Assembly (NCBI RefSeq): GCF_038561965.1
Contig: NZ_CP139348.1
Span: 2,418,001-2,482,000 of the forward strand
DNA from: Stutzerimonas stutzeri
GTDB lineage: Bacteria; Pseudomonadota; Gammaproteobacteria; Pseudomonadales; Pseudomonadaceae
Reading direction: 5' to 3'
Length of the DNA: 64,000 nucleotides
Shown: piece by piece, positions 34,159 to 43,215 of the stretch
How positions within the stretch are numbered: the first letter of the stretch is position 1
Layout of the letters: every line of letters starts with the position of its first letter
Made by a program: the position numbers and the translations under genes
The notes under the pieces: generated by a model
Seen by the model: the letters and a program-made list of their open reading frames with translations, nothing else
Database searches by the model: none
What the model was told of the DNA's origin: nothing

Positions 34159-36171
34159 ATGAGCGATGCCCAGCCTAACGCGACGATCCACCCTCGACTC
34201 GAAGAAGCCCTGCAGATGCCGCGCATCGCCATCGAGTCCACCTTGCCGGTGGTCGACGAAGGCCGCTTCGCCGCCAAGGCGGTCATCGGCCAACCGGTGA
34301 TCGTGACCAGCAAGATTTTCGCCGACGGCCATGACCAGCTGGCCGCCGCCGTGTGCTGGCGTCAGAAGGGCGACACCAATTGGCGCCGCGCGCGGCTGAA
34401 ATTGCTGGGCAACGATGCCTGGCAAGGGCAATTCACGCCGACCCAGGTCGCCGAGCACGAGTTCGTCATCGAATCCTGGTGGGATGTGTTCGAGACCTAT
34501 CGCTACGAACTCTCGAAAAAACACACCGTCGGCGTGCCGGTGCATCTGGAGCTGGAAGAAGGCCGTCAGCTGCTGGTGAAGGCCACCGCTCGCGCACAGG
34601 GCGAGAACCGCGCAGTGCTCGACGATCTGGTGCACCGCCTCGGTATGACGCACACCGACGACGAGCGCGTTTCGCTCCTGCTCGCGCCAGAAACGGCTGC
34701 AGCAATGGCCACGGCTGATCCGCGTGAGCATTGCAGTCGCAGCGCCGTGTATCCGCTGGATGTCGAGCGTCCGCTGGCACAGTTCGCCAGTTGGTACGAG
34801 CTGTTCCCGCGTTCGGAAACCGACGATCCCAATCGCCATGGCACCTTCCGCGACGTGCACAAGCGCCTGCCAGCGATTCGCGACATGGGCTTTGATGTGC
34901 TGTATTTCCCGCCGATCCACCCGATCGGCCGCCAGCACCGCAAGGGGCCGAACAACAGCCTGCAGGCCGGACCGAATGACCCAGGCAGCCCTTATGCAAT
35001 TGGCAGCGAGGAGGGCGGTCACGACGCCATCCACGCGCAACTGGGCACGCTGGATGATTTCCGTGAGCTGGTTGCGGCGGCGCGTGAGCATGGGCTGGAG
35101 ATCGCCCTCGATTTCGCCATTCAGTGCTCCCAGGACCATCCCTGGTTGCAGGAGCACCCGGGTTGGTTCTCCTGGCGCCCGGACGGCACCATCAAATACG
35201 CGGAAAACCCGCCAAAGAAATATCAGGACATCGTCAACGTCGACTTCTATGCCGAAGACGCCAAGCCGGGTCTGTGGCTAGCGCTGCGCGATGTGGTCTG
35301 GCACTGGGTGGAACAGGGCGTGAAGATCTTCCGGGTCGACAACCCTCACACCAAACCACTGCCGTTCTGGGAATGGCTGATTGCCGATATCCGCGAGCGT
35401 GATCGCGACGTGATGTTCCTTTCCGAAGCGTTCACCCGCCCGGGGATGATGGCGCGCCTGGGCAAGATCGGTTACAGCCAGAGCTACACCTACTTCACCT
35501 GGCGCAACACCAAGGCCGAGCTGAGCGAGTACCTCACCGAACTGAACGAGCCGCCGCTACGCGACTGCTACCGGCCGAACTTCTTCGTCAACACGCCGGA
35601 CATCAACCCGTTCTTTCTGCAGGACTCCGGCCGTGCCGGCTTTCTGATCCGTGCGGCGCTGGCCACCATGGGCTCGGGGCTGTGGGGCATGTATTCCGGC
35701 TTCGAGCTGTGCGAGGCAGCGGCCATTCCGGGCAAGGAAGAGTATCTGGACTCCGAGAAGTATCAGATCCGTGTTCGCGACTACCACGCACCGGGCAACA
35801 TCGTTGCGGAGATCGCTCAGCTCAACCGCATCCGCCGGATGAACCCGGCGCTACAGACGCACCTTGGCTTCAAGGCTTATGTGGCCTGGAACGACAACAT
35901 CCTCTACTTCGGCAAACGCAGCGCAGACCTGTCGAACTTCATCCTGGTCGCCATCAGCCTCGATCCGCACAACGCTCAGGAGGCGCACTTCGAGCTACCC
36001 CTGTGGGAGCTCGGCTTGCCGGATGACGCTCACACCCAGGGTGAGGACCTGATGAATGGCCACCGCTGGACCTGGTACGGCAAGACCCAGTGGATGCGTA
36101 TAGACCCTGCGCATCTGCCGTTCGGCATCTGGCGCCTGACGGTGCAGCAGCCGGATCCAGACCTCAAGTAA
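34159..36171 (+). CDS. glgE: GlgE, alpha-1,4-glucan:maltose-1-phosphate maltosyltransferase
   Basis: A 670-residue GH13_3 enzyme that transfers maltosyl units from maltose-1-phosphate to the end of an alpha-1,4-glucan. With the start at 34159 the nucleophile is Asp394 (FRVDNPHTKP) and the acid/base Glu423 (LSEAFT), the same numbers as in the characterised Streptomyces GlgE. The N-terminal all-beta domain (MPRIAIESTLPVVDEGRFAAK) and the catalytic barrel are complete. This ATG has AGGAG eight bases upstream; an earlier in-frame ATG at 34102 has none. First gene of glgE-treS-glgB. Confidence 0.95.
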   Translation: MSDAQPNATIHPRLEEALQMPRIAIESTLPVVDEGRFAAKAVIGQPVIVTSKIFADGHDQLAAAVCWRQKGDTNWRRARLKLLGNDAWQGQFTPTQVAEHEFVIESWWDVFETYRYELSKKHTVGVPVHLELEEGRQLLVKATARAQGENRAVLDDLVHRLGMTHTDDERVSLLLAPETAAAMATADPREHCSRSAVYPLDVERPLAQFASWYELFPRSETDDPNRHGTFRDVHKRLPAIRDMGFDVLYFPPIHPIGRQHRKGPNNSLQAGPNDPGSPYAIGSEEGGHDAIHAQLGTLDDFRELVAAAREHGLEIALDFAIQCSQDHPWLQEHPGWFSWRPDGTIKYAENPPKKYQDIVNVDFYAEDAKPGLWLALRDVVWHWVEQGVKIFRVDNPHTKPLPFWEWLIADIRERDRDVMFLSEAFTRPGMMARLGKIGYSQSYTYFTWRNTKAELSEYLTELNEPPLRDCYRPNFFVNTPDINPFFLQDSGRAGFLIRAALATMGSGLWGMYSGFELCEAAAIPGKEEYLDSEKYQIRVRDYHAPGNIVAEIAQLNRIRRMNPALQTHLGFKAYVAWNDNILYFGKRSADLSNFILVAISLDPHNAQEAHFELPLWELGLPDDAHTQGEDLMNGHRWTWYGKTQWMRIDPAHLPFGIWRLTVQQPDPDLK

Positions 36172-36178
36172 ATTCTCG

Positions 36179-36246
36179 AACGAAGCTGGAAAGCGCTACT
36201 AATCAATTAGTTAGATACTTTTCCTAATGTACATTCCAGCTTCGTT
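36179..36246. repeat. 13-bp inverted repeat flanking an AT-rich core
   Basis: AACGAAGCTGGAA at 36179-36191 and its exact inverse TTCCAGCTTCGTT at 36234-36246 enclose 42 bases that are unusually AT-rich for this genome. Inside is a small hairpin, ACTAA-TCAA-TTAGT. It fills the glgE-treS gap. There is no T run after the right arm. Confidence 0.6.
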
Positions 36247-36306
36247 ACGCCGTTGCTCTGTCATTTGATCTGACCGGGCCTTCACACCGCGACAGGAATG
36301 AAGACC

Positions 36307-39300
36307 ATGGCAAAACCGCGCAAACCAGCGGCATTCATCAAAGACCCGCTCTGGTACAAGGATGCGGTGGTGTATCAGGTGCACCTGAAGTCGTTCTACG
36401 ACTCGAACAATGACGGCGTCGGTGATTTCGCCGGTCTGATCGAGAAGCTCGACTACATCGCTGACCTCGGGGTCAACACCATCTGGCTGTTGCCGTTCTA
36501 TCCATCACCGCGGCGTGACGACGGTTACGACATCGCCGATTACCGCGGCGTGCATCCCGAATACGGGACCATGGCCGATGCGCGGCGCTTCATTGCCGAA
36601 GCGCACAAGCGCGGACTGCGGGTGATCACCGAACTGGTCATCAACCACACCTCGGACCAGCACCCCTGGTTCCAGCGCGCCCGCAAGGCACGCAAGGGTT
36701 CGGCGGCGCGCAACTTCTACGTGTGGTCGGACACCGACGACAAGTACGAAGGCACGCGGATCATCTTTCTCGATACCGAGAAATCCAACTGGACCTGGGA
36801 TCCGGTGGCCAAGCAATACTTCTGGCACCGCTTCTACTCGCACCAGCCGGACCTGAACTTCGATAACCCGCAGGTGATGAAGGCCGTTCTGGCGGTGATG
36901 CGCTACTGGCTGGACATGGGCATCGACGGCCTGCGGCTGGATGCGATTCCCTATCTGGTCGAGCGCGACGGCACCAACAACGAGAACCTGCCGGAAACCC
37001 ACGTCGTACTCAAAGCCATCCGCGCCGAGATCGACGCCAATTACCCTGATCGCATGCTGCTCGCCGAGGCCAACCAGTGGCCGGAAGACACCCAGCTGTA
37101 CTTCGGTGGTGAGAACGGCGGGCCGGGTGACGAGTGCCATATGGCCTTTCACTTCCCGCTGATGCCTCGCATGTACATGGCCATTGCCCAGGAAGATCGC
37201 TTCCCGATCACTGACATTCTGCGCCAAACCCCGGAAATTCCGGAGAACTGCCAGTGGGCGATCTTCCTGCGAAATCACGACGAGCTGACGCTGGAGATGG
37301 TGACCGATAGGGAGCGCGACTACCTATGGAACTACTACGCCTCGGACAAGCGCGCTCGTATCAACCTTGGCATTCGCCGCCGCTTGGCGCCGCTGTTGGA
37401 GCGCGATCGCCGACGCATTGAGTTGCTCAACTGTCTGTTGTTGTCGATGCCAGGTACGCCGGTGATCTATTACGGTGACGAGATTGGTATGGGCGACAAC
37501 ATCTTTCTCGGCGACCGCGACGGCGTGCGCACGCCGATGCAGTGGTCGGTTGACCGTAACGGTGGATTCTCCCGTGCCGACCCGCCGAACCTGGTGCTGC
37601 CACCGGTAATGGACCCGCTTTACGGCTACTACACCATCAACGTCGAAGCCCAGCAGCGCGACCCGCACTCGCTGCTCAATTGGACGCGACGGATGCTGAC
37701 CATCCGCAAGCAGTTCAAGGCGTTCGGTCGTGGCACTTTGAAAATGCTCGCGCCGAGCAACCGGCGCATTCTTGCCTACATGCGCGAGTTCACCGCGGAG
37801 AACGGCGACACCGAGATCATCTTCTGTGTGGCTAATGTCTCGCGCTCGGCTCAGGCCGCTGAGCTGGAAATGTCTCAGTACGCCGGGATGGTGCCTGTGG
37901 AGATGGTCGGCGGCAGTGCTTTCCCACCGATCGGCCAGCTGCCGTACTTGCTGACGCTGCCGCCGTACGGCTTCTACTGGTTCCAGCTCGCACCGACCAA
38001 CCAGATGCCGAGCTGGCACCAGGAACCGGTGGATACCATGCCGGACTTCCAGACGCTGGTGCTCAAGCGCCTGGATACCCTGACTGCTGCCAACCGGCGC
38101 ATTCTGGAAACCGAATCGCTGCCGGCTTACCTCCCCAAACGGCGCTGGTTCGCCGCCAAGGATGTGGCGATCGAGTCGGTCCGTATCAGCTATTGCGTGC
38201 CATTCGGCGATCCGAACCGCCCGGTATTGCTCAGCGAGCTGTGCGTGGAGTCCGCCGGGCGCAGCGATCTTTACCAGCTGCCGCTGGGCTTTCTTGCCGA
38301 GACCGACTTCGAAGCTGCGTTGCCGCAGCAACTGGCTCTGGCCCGTGTGCGCCGTGGACCACAGGTAGGCTTGATGACCGATGCGTTTGCACTGGAGCAA
38401 TTCAGCGGCGCAGTTATCCAGGGTTTGCGCGACGAACTGGTACTGCCGTGCAACGACGGTGAGATTCGCTTCGTGCCGATGCCTCAGCTGGCCGATTTGC
38501 AACTGTCGGCCAATCCGGAAGTGCGTTTCATCTCCGCTGAGCAATCCAACAGCTCGGCGATCATCGACAACTCGGTGATGATCAAATTGCTCCGCCGCGT
38601 GGCACCGGGCATTCACCCTGAACTGGAAATGGGCGGCTTCCTGACGGAACGAGGCTTTAACCACATCTCCGCCATGCTTGGTCAGGTCAGCCGTATCAAC
38701 AAGCAGGGGGAGCCCGTCGCGCTGATGGTGGTTCAGCACTTCCTCGAAAGTCAGGGTGATGCCTGGGTCTGGACGCTGAACAACCTGGATCGCGCAGTGC
38801 GTGACGAAATCGCCGGCGGCGTGTCGATGCACGAAAACCAGTTCAGCGCACTGGACGAACTGCAGTCCTTCAACCGCCTGCTTGGCCAGCGGCTCGGTGA
38901 AATGCACATGGCCCTCGCCGCGCAGACCGACGATCCGGCGTTCGCTTACGAAAGCACCAAGGAAGCGGACACCCAGCAGTGGGAACAGAGTGTCAGCGAC
39001 CAGCTTGAACAGGCCCTGCAGCGCCTGGAGGAACATCGCGCCAGCTTCGAACGCGAAGAGGCGGCGGCGCTCGGCAAGTTGCTTGCACGTCGCGACAAGC
39101 TCATCGCACAGGTGAAACGTCTCGCTGCTAGAACCGTGGGAGGCGTGCGAACCCGAGTACACGGCGACTTGCACCTCGGGCAGGTGTTGGTGGTGCAGGG
39201 TGATGCCTACTTCATCGACTTCGAAGGTGAGCCGGCCCGCTCGCTGGATGAGCGGCGCGCGAAACACAGCCCGTTCAAGGATGTCTCAGGGCTGCTGCGT

Positions 39301-39633
39301 TCGTTCGAATATGCCGCGGCCATGACCGTTCGTGGTGCGCAGATCAGCGACAGCACGCCGGAAGCGGATCAGGCCCGCGAACGCATCGCTGCCAGCTACC
39401 AGAGCAGCGCGCAGCAAGTGTTCCTCGAGGCCTATCGCGAGGCGACAGCCGATTTGCCGCACGACTGGCGCGACCAGGATGGCGCGAATGCTGCACTGTT
39501 GTTGTTCAGCCTGGAAAAATGCGCATACGAGATCGTTTACGAAGCGGAGAACCGCCCAGCCTGGTTGCCCGTCCCGCTACAGGGATTGCTGGCCCTGGCA
39601 CAACAGCTTTTCGATGGAGGTTCCAATGATTGA
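36307..39633 (+). CDS. treS: Trehalose synthase-maltokinase fusion (TreS-Pep2)
   Basis: A 1108-residue two-enzyme protein. Residues 1 to about 560 are TreS (GH13_16), which interconverts trehalose and maltose; catalytic residues are Asp212 (GLRLDAIPYL), Glu254 (LLAEANQ) and Asp325 (LRNHDEL). From about residue 590 the maltokinase domain begins (YLPKRRWFAAK) and carries the kinase loop GDLHLGQVLVVQGDAYFIDFEGEP-like motif with its catalytic Asp and metal-binding Asp. It phosphorylates maltose to maltose-1-phosphate, the GlgE substrate. The ATG at 36307 has AGGA nine bases upstream; an ATG at 36298 is too close to it. The stop overlaps glgB by 8 bases. Confidence 0.95.
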   Translation: MAKPRKPAAFIKDPLWYKDAVVYQVHLKSFYDSNNDGVGDFAGLIEKLDYIADLGVNTIWLLPFYPSPRRDDGYDIADYRGVHPEYGTMADARRFIAEAHKRGLRVITELVINHTSDQHPWFQRARKARKGSAARNFYVWSDTDDKYEGTRIIFLDTEKSNWTWDPVAKQYFWHRFYSHQPDLNFDNPQVMKAVLAVMRYWLDMGIDGLRLDAIPYLVERDGTNNENLPETHVVLKAIRAEIDANYPDRMLLAEANQWPEDTQLYFGGENGGPGDECHMAFHFPLMPRMYMAIAQEDRFPITDILRQTPEIPENCQWAIFLRNHDELTLEMVTDRERDYLWNYYASDKRARINLGIRRRLAPLLERDRRRIELLNCLLLSMPGTPVIYYGDEIGMGDNIFLGDRDGVRTPMQWSVDRNGGFSRADPPNLVLPPVMDPLYGYYTINVEAQQRDPHSLLNWTRRMLTIRKQFKAFGRGTLKMLAPSNRRILAYMREFTAENGDTEIIFCVANVSRSAQAAELEMSQYAGMVPVEMVGGSAFPPIGQLPYLLTLPPYGFYWFQLAPTNQMPSWHQEPVDTMPDFQTLVLKRLDTLTAANRRILETESLPAYLPKRRWFAAKDVAIESVRISYCVPFGDPNRPVLLSELCVESAGRSDLYQLPLGFLAETDFEAALPQQLALARVRRGPQVGLMTDAFALEQFSGAVIQGLRDELVLPCNDGEIRFVPMPQLADLQLSANPEVRFISAEQSNSSAIIDNSVMIKLLRRVAPGIHPELEMGGFLTERGFNHISAMLGQVSRINKQGEPVALMVVQHFLESQGDAWVWTLNNLDRAVRDEIAGGVSMHENQFSALDELQSFNRLLGQRLGEMHMALAAQTDDPAFAYESTKEADTQQWEQSVSDQLEQALQRLEEHRASFEREEAAALGKLLARRDKLIAQVKRLAARTVGGVRTRVHGDLHLGQVLVVQGDAYFIDFEGEPARSLDERRAKHSPFKDVSGLLRSFEYAAAMTVRGAQISDSTPEADQARERIAASYQSSAQQVFLEAYREATADLPHDWRDQDGANAALLLFSLEKCAYEIVYEAENRPAWLPVPLQGLLALAQQLFDGGSND

Positions 39634-41839
39634 TCGCCCGGTTCTGACCATGCCAGGGGAAACCCTGATGCCCAGCGATGCCGATGTAGATGCCCTGGTG
39701 CGAGCCGAACATGGCAACCCGTTTTCCGTCCTCGGACCGCACCCGGATGGCGAGGGCGTAGTGATCCGCGCCTACCTCCCCAATGCCCTTGGCGTTGAGG
39801 TTCTCGACCGTGACCAGCAGCAGCTGGCCGTCATGGAACAGGGGCAGGTGCCAGGCTTTTTCTTCACCCGCTTGCCGCACCAGCAACCCTATCTGCTGAA
39901 AATCCGCTGGGCCGGAGGCGAGCAGATCACCGAAGACCCTTACAGTTTTGGCCCGCAGCTTGGCGAGCTGGACATGCACCTGTTCTCCGAAGGCAATCAC
40001 CGGCAGATCGGGCGGGTGTTCGGCTCGCAAGTGCTGGAAGTCGACGGCGTGCAAGGCGTGCGCTTCGCCGTCTGGGCGCCCAACGCGCGCCGTGTCTCGG
40101 TGGTCGGCAGCTTCAACGGCTGGGACGGGCGTCGGCATCCGATGCGCTTGCGCTTTCCTTCCGGCGTCTGGGAGTTGTTCATCCCGCGCCTGCAGCCGGG
40201 CGATAGCTACAAGTATGAGATTCTCGGGCCCAACGGCATCGTGCCGCTCAAGGCCGACCCCATCGCGCTGGCGACCGAGCATCCGCCGGGAACCGCCTCG
40301 GTCATCGCCAAGCCGCTGGACTACCAGTGGAAGGACCAGGCTTGGCTGCAACAGCGTGCCGCGCGGCACTCGGTCAATGCGCCGATGAGCATCTACGAGC
40401 TGCATGCAGGCTCCTGGCGGCGCGACGGCGGTGACGATGGCCGCCTGTACGACTGGCACGAACTGGCCGAGCGCTTGATTCCCTACGTGGTCGACATGGG
40501 CTTTACCCATATCGAGCTGATGCCGATCATGGAGCACCCATTTGGCGGCTCCTGGGGCTACCAGCTGCTCTCGCAGTTCGCCCCCAGCGCCCGTTATGGC
40601 AATGCCCATGATTTCGCCGAGTTCATTGATGCCTGCCATAACGCCGGCATCGGGGTGATCCTCGACTGGGTGCCGGCACACTTTCCCACCGATGCCCATG
40701 GTCTGGGCGAATTCGATGGCACGGCGCTGTACGAATATGCGCATCCGTTCGAAGGCTTCCACCAGGATTGGGACACCTACATCTACAACCTCGGCCGTAC
40801 CGAGGTACACGGCTTCATGCTGGCCTCGGCACTGCACTGGCTGCGTGAATTCCACGTCGATGCCCTGCGTGTCGATGCTGTCGCCTCTATGCTCTATCGC
40901 GACTATTCACGCCAGGAGGGCGAGTGGATACCCAACCGCTACGGCGGTCGCGAGAACCTCGAGGCTATCGACTTCCTGCGCCACCTGAACGACGTGGTAG
41001 CTACCGAAACCCCCGGCGCGCTGGTGATCGCCGAAGAGTCGACGGCGTTCCCCGGCGTGAGCAAGCCCACCAGTGAGGGCGGCCTCGGCTTTTCCTACAA
41101 ATGGAACATGGGCTGGATGCACGACTCGCTGAAGTACGTTCAGGAAGACCCAATCAACCGCCAGTACCACCACGACAAACTGACCTTCAGCATGGTCTAC
41201 GCCTATTCCGAGCATTTCGTCCTGCCGATTTCGCATGACGAAGTGGTCCACGGCAAAGGCTCGCTGATCGACAAAATGCCGGGTGACCGCTGGCAGAAAT
41301 TCGCCAACCTGCGGGCTTATCTGTCGTTCATGTGGACGCACCCAGGCAAGAAGCTGCTGTTCATGGGTTGCGAGTTTGGCCAGTGGCGCGAGTGGAACCA
41401 TGATCGTGAACTCGACTGGCACCTGCTCGAAGAGGCGGATCACCGTGGCACGCAGAACCTGGTCCGCGACCTGAACCGCCTGTACAGCCAGGAACCGGCT
41501 CTGCACGAACTGGACAGCGATCCGCGTGGCTTCCAGTGGCTGATCGGCGACGACCGCGCCAACAGCGTATTCGCCTGGCTACGCAAGAGTTCGACAGGGC
41601 ACCCGCTACTGGTGGTTGCCAACTTCACGCCGGTGGTACGCGAGGCCTATCGGATCGGCGTGCCGGTGGATGCCAAGTGGCTGGAGGTGTTCAACAGCGA
41701 TGCCGAATGCTACGGCGGCTCCAACACCGGCAACGGCGGCGGCATGCTCGCCGAGCCGATCGAGAGTCACGGTGAAAAGGTGTCGTTGTCACTGACCTTG
41801 CCACCGCTGGGTGTGCTCGTGTTGCGGCCGCAAGGATAG
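39626..41839 (+). CDS. glgB: 1,4-alpha-glucan branching enzyme GlgB
   Basis: A 737-residue GH13_9 enzyme that makes alpha-1,6 branches. It has an extra N-terminal beta domain, a CBM48 domain (FAVWAPNARRVSVVGSFNGW) at about residues 145-230 and a catalytic barrel with nucleophile Asp417 (ALRVDAVASM) and acid Glu470 (VIAEEST), the same 53-residue spacing as Asp405/Glu458 of E. coli GlgB. The start overlaps the treS stop by 8 bases with GGAGG six bases upstream, so translation is likely coupled. Followed by a strong terminator. Confidence 0.95.
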   Translation: MIDRPVLTMPGETLMPSDADVDALVRAEHGNPFSVLGPHPDGEGVVIRAYLPNALGVEVLDRDQQQLAVMEQGQVPGFFFTRLPHQQPYLLKIRWAGGEQITEDPYSFGPQLGELDMHLFSEGNHRQIGRVFGSQVLEVDGVQGVRFAVWAPNARRVSVVGSFNGWDGRRHPMRLRFPSGVWELFIPRLQPGDSYKYEILGPNGIVPLKADPIALATEHPPGTASVIAKPLDYQWKDQAWLQQRAARHSVNAPMSIYELHAGSWRRDGGDDGRLYDWHELAERLIPYVVDMGFTHIELMPIMEHPFGGSWGYQLLSQFAPSARYGNAHDFAEFIDACHNAGIGVILDWVPAHFPTDAHGLGEFDGTALYEYAHPFEGFHQDWDTYIYNLGRTEVHGFMLASALHWLREFHVDALRVDAVASMLYRDYSRQEGEWIPNRYGGRENLEAIDFLRHLNDVVATETPGALVIAEESTAFPGVSKPTSEGGLGFSYKWNMGWMHDSLKYVQEDPINRQYHHDKLTFSMVYAYSEHFVLPISHDEVVHGKGSLIDKMPGDRWQKFANLRAYLSFMWTHPGKKLLFMGCEFGQWREWNHDRELDWHLLEEADHRGTQNLVRDLNRLYSQEPALHELDSDPRGFQWLIGDDRANSVFAWLRKSSTGHPLLVVANFTPVVREAYRIGVPVDAKWLEVFNSDAECYGGSNTGNGGGMLAEPIESHGEKVSLSLTLPPLGVLVLRPQG

Positions 41840-41871
41840 CGGGCAGCCAGGTCCAGCGATTGAACATAGGC

Positions 41872-41904
41872 AAACGCCGCTCGGGTAATCCGAGCGGCGT
41901 TTTT
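41872..41904 (+). terminator. Rho-independent terminator after glgB
   Basis: A 13-bp perfect stem (AAACGCCGCTCGG with CCGAGCGGCGTTT), 5-base loop GTAAT and five T. Confidence 0.92.
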
Positions 41905-42031
41905 GCATGTGCGCAGCGCTCATCGTTGTATGCCAGAGGGCGCCGCAAGGAGTTCTGGCGGTCGCATGGTCAGCAACCGTGGCTGGGGTACGGCTACGGA
42001 ATAGCGACTTGAATCGGTGGATCAGTGGATC

Positions 42032-42161
42032 GGTGGGCTGAAGCCCACCCTACAGGGAAGGTCGTGGAATATGACGATCGCAGGGTGGGCTCGAGCGGCT
42101 AGCGGCAGATCCGCGCCCGCGCAGAAACCTACGCAGGGGTAGGGGTGGCCTTCAGTCCACC
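42032..42161. repeat. REP-type inverted doublet
   Basis: Left arm 42032-42053 (GGTGGGC-TGAA-GCCCACC then CTAC, a perfect 7-bp stem) and right arm 42144-42161 in the opposite orientation (GGTGGCCTTCAGTCCACC, preceded by GTAGG). Same family and arrangement as 22285-22429. Confidence 0.65.
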
Positions 42162-42207
42162 CATTTTTCGGACCAACGCGGAACCGGCTCTGCCAACCGA
42201 TCCCCGC

Positions 42208-43215
42208 TCAACCCGCTTCCTGCGAAGCGGGTTGCTGCTCGTCTGTCTGGTTGCCGCTGCGCAGTTTCTTCGCGCGGGCTTCGAGGACGATGTAGACCAA
42301 GGTCGCCAGCAGTAGCGGTATCAGGAAGTACACCACTCGGTAACCGATCAAGCCGCCGACGATGGCGCCCTTGCTCATGTCGTCGGCGAGCATGGCGACG
42401 AAAACGGCCTCGATCACCCCGAGGCCGGCGGGGATATGGGTCACCACACCGGCGATGCTGCTGATCATCAGAATGCCCAGCACCTCCGGATAGGGCGCCT
42501 GCTGCGACAGCATGTAGTAAACCACCAGCGCCATCAGCGACCAGTTGGCTGCGCCCAATACCAGCTGAATCAGCGCCAGCCGTAGCGACGGCAGGTGTAT
42601 TTCGTGGCCGCGTATGGTCCATGAACGGCGCTTGGAGAAACCGCACAGCCCCAGGTAAACCGCGCACGCCGCGAGCAGGCCGGCACCCAGCACACGCAGC
42701 GCGGTAAAGCCTATTTCCCAGCTCGCCGGGGGCTTGATCCAACCCATCATGAAGATCATCCCGGCCAGCCACATGTAGCCTAGCCAGTTGGTCAGGATGC
42801 TCATGGTGAACACCCGGGTGATCTGCGAAGGCCGCAGCCCTAGGCGCGAATAGAGGCGAAAGCGCAGGGCGATGCCACCGACCCAGGCGCTCAAATTCAG
42901 GTTGAATGCATAACAGACGAAGGTCACCGGCAGGATTTGCCTGATCGGCAGGTCGTGGCGCGCGTAGCCTTTGCCGAGCACGTCGAAGAAGCAGTACACC
43001 ACATAGCTGCCGACCGCCGCCGCGCCTGCCATCCACAGCGTCTTGGCCTGGTAGTTGCGCAGGGTGTTGTAGACCTCCTGCCAATCGAGGTTGCGCGCCA
43101 GGCCGATCAACAGCCCGACAACAAGGGCGAAGAAGACGTAGGTAAGGATCTTCTTGATCAGCGGCCAGCGCCGACGCCAGCCGCTTTTCGGCTCGCCTTT
43201 GGAGGTATCGCTCAT
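42208..43215 (-). CDS. ybhN: YbhN-type lysylphosphatidylglycerol synthase-like membrane protein
   Basis: A 335-residue inner-membrane protein of the UPF0104/LPG_synthase_TM family, with about eight helices; the segments LNLSAWVGGIALRFRLY and THIPAGLGVIEAVFVAML are conserved in the family. It lacks the C-terminal catalytic domain of MprF. Its start overlaps the clsB stop (ATGA). In E. coli ybhP-clsB-ybhN are also adjacent. A role in lipid transport or flipping is plausible but not established. Confidence 0.85.
   Translation of the reverse strand: MSDTSKGEPKSGWRRRWPLIKKILTYVFFALVVGLLIGLARNLDWQEVYNTLRNYQAKTLWMAGAAAVGSYVVYCFFDVLGKGYARHDLPIRQILPVTFVCYAFNLNLSAWVGGIALRFRLYSRLGLRPSQITRVFTMSILTNWLGYMWLAGMIFMMGWIKPPASWEIGFTALRVLGAGLLAACAVYLGLCGFSKRRSWTIRGHEIHLPSLRLALIQLVLGAANWSLMALVVYYMLSQQAPYPEVLGILMISSIAGVVTHIPAGLGVIEAVFVAMLADDMSKGAIVGGLIGYRVVYFLIPLLLATLVYIVLEARAKKLRSGNQTDEQQPASQEAG

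Larger units (their letters stand above)
41840..42207. other. glgB-ybhN convergent gap with terminator and REP doublet
   Basis: 368 bases without a gene. It holds the glgB terminator (41872-41904) and a REP-type inverted doublet (42032-42161), plus a third core-like GGGTGGGCTCGAG at 42084-42096. Confidence 0.6.

Noticed and set aside
36175..36250. Integron attC site between glgE and treS (length about 76 bp, AAC and GTT at the ends of the inverted repeat)
   Set aside because: The outer core motifs RYYYAAC and GTTRRRY are not met and the pairing does not extend past AAC/GTT. No cassette gene or integrase is nearby.
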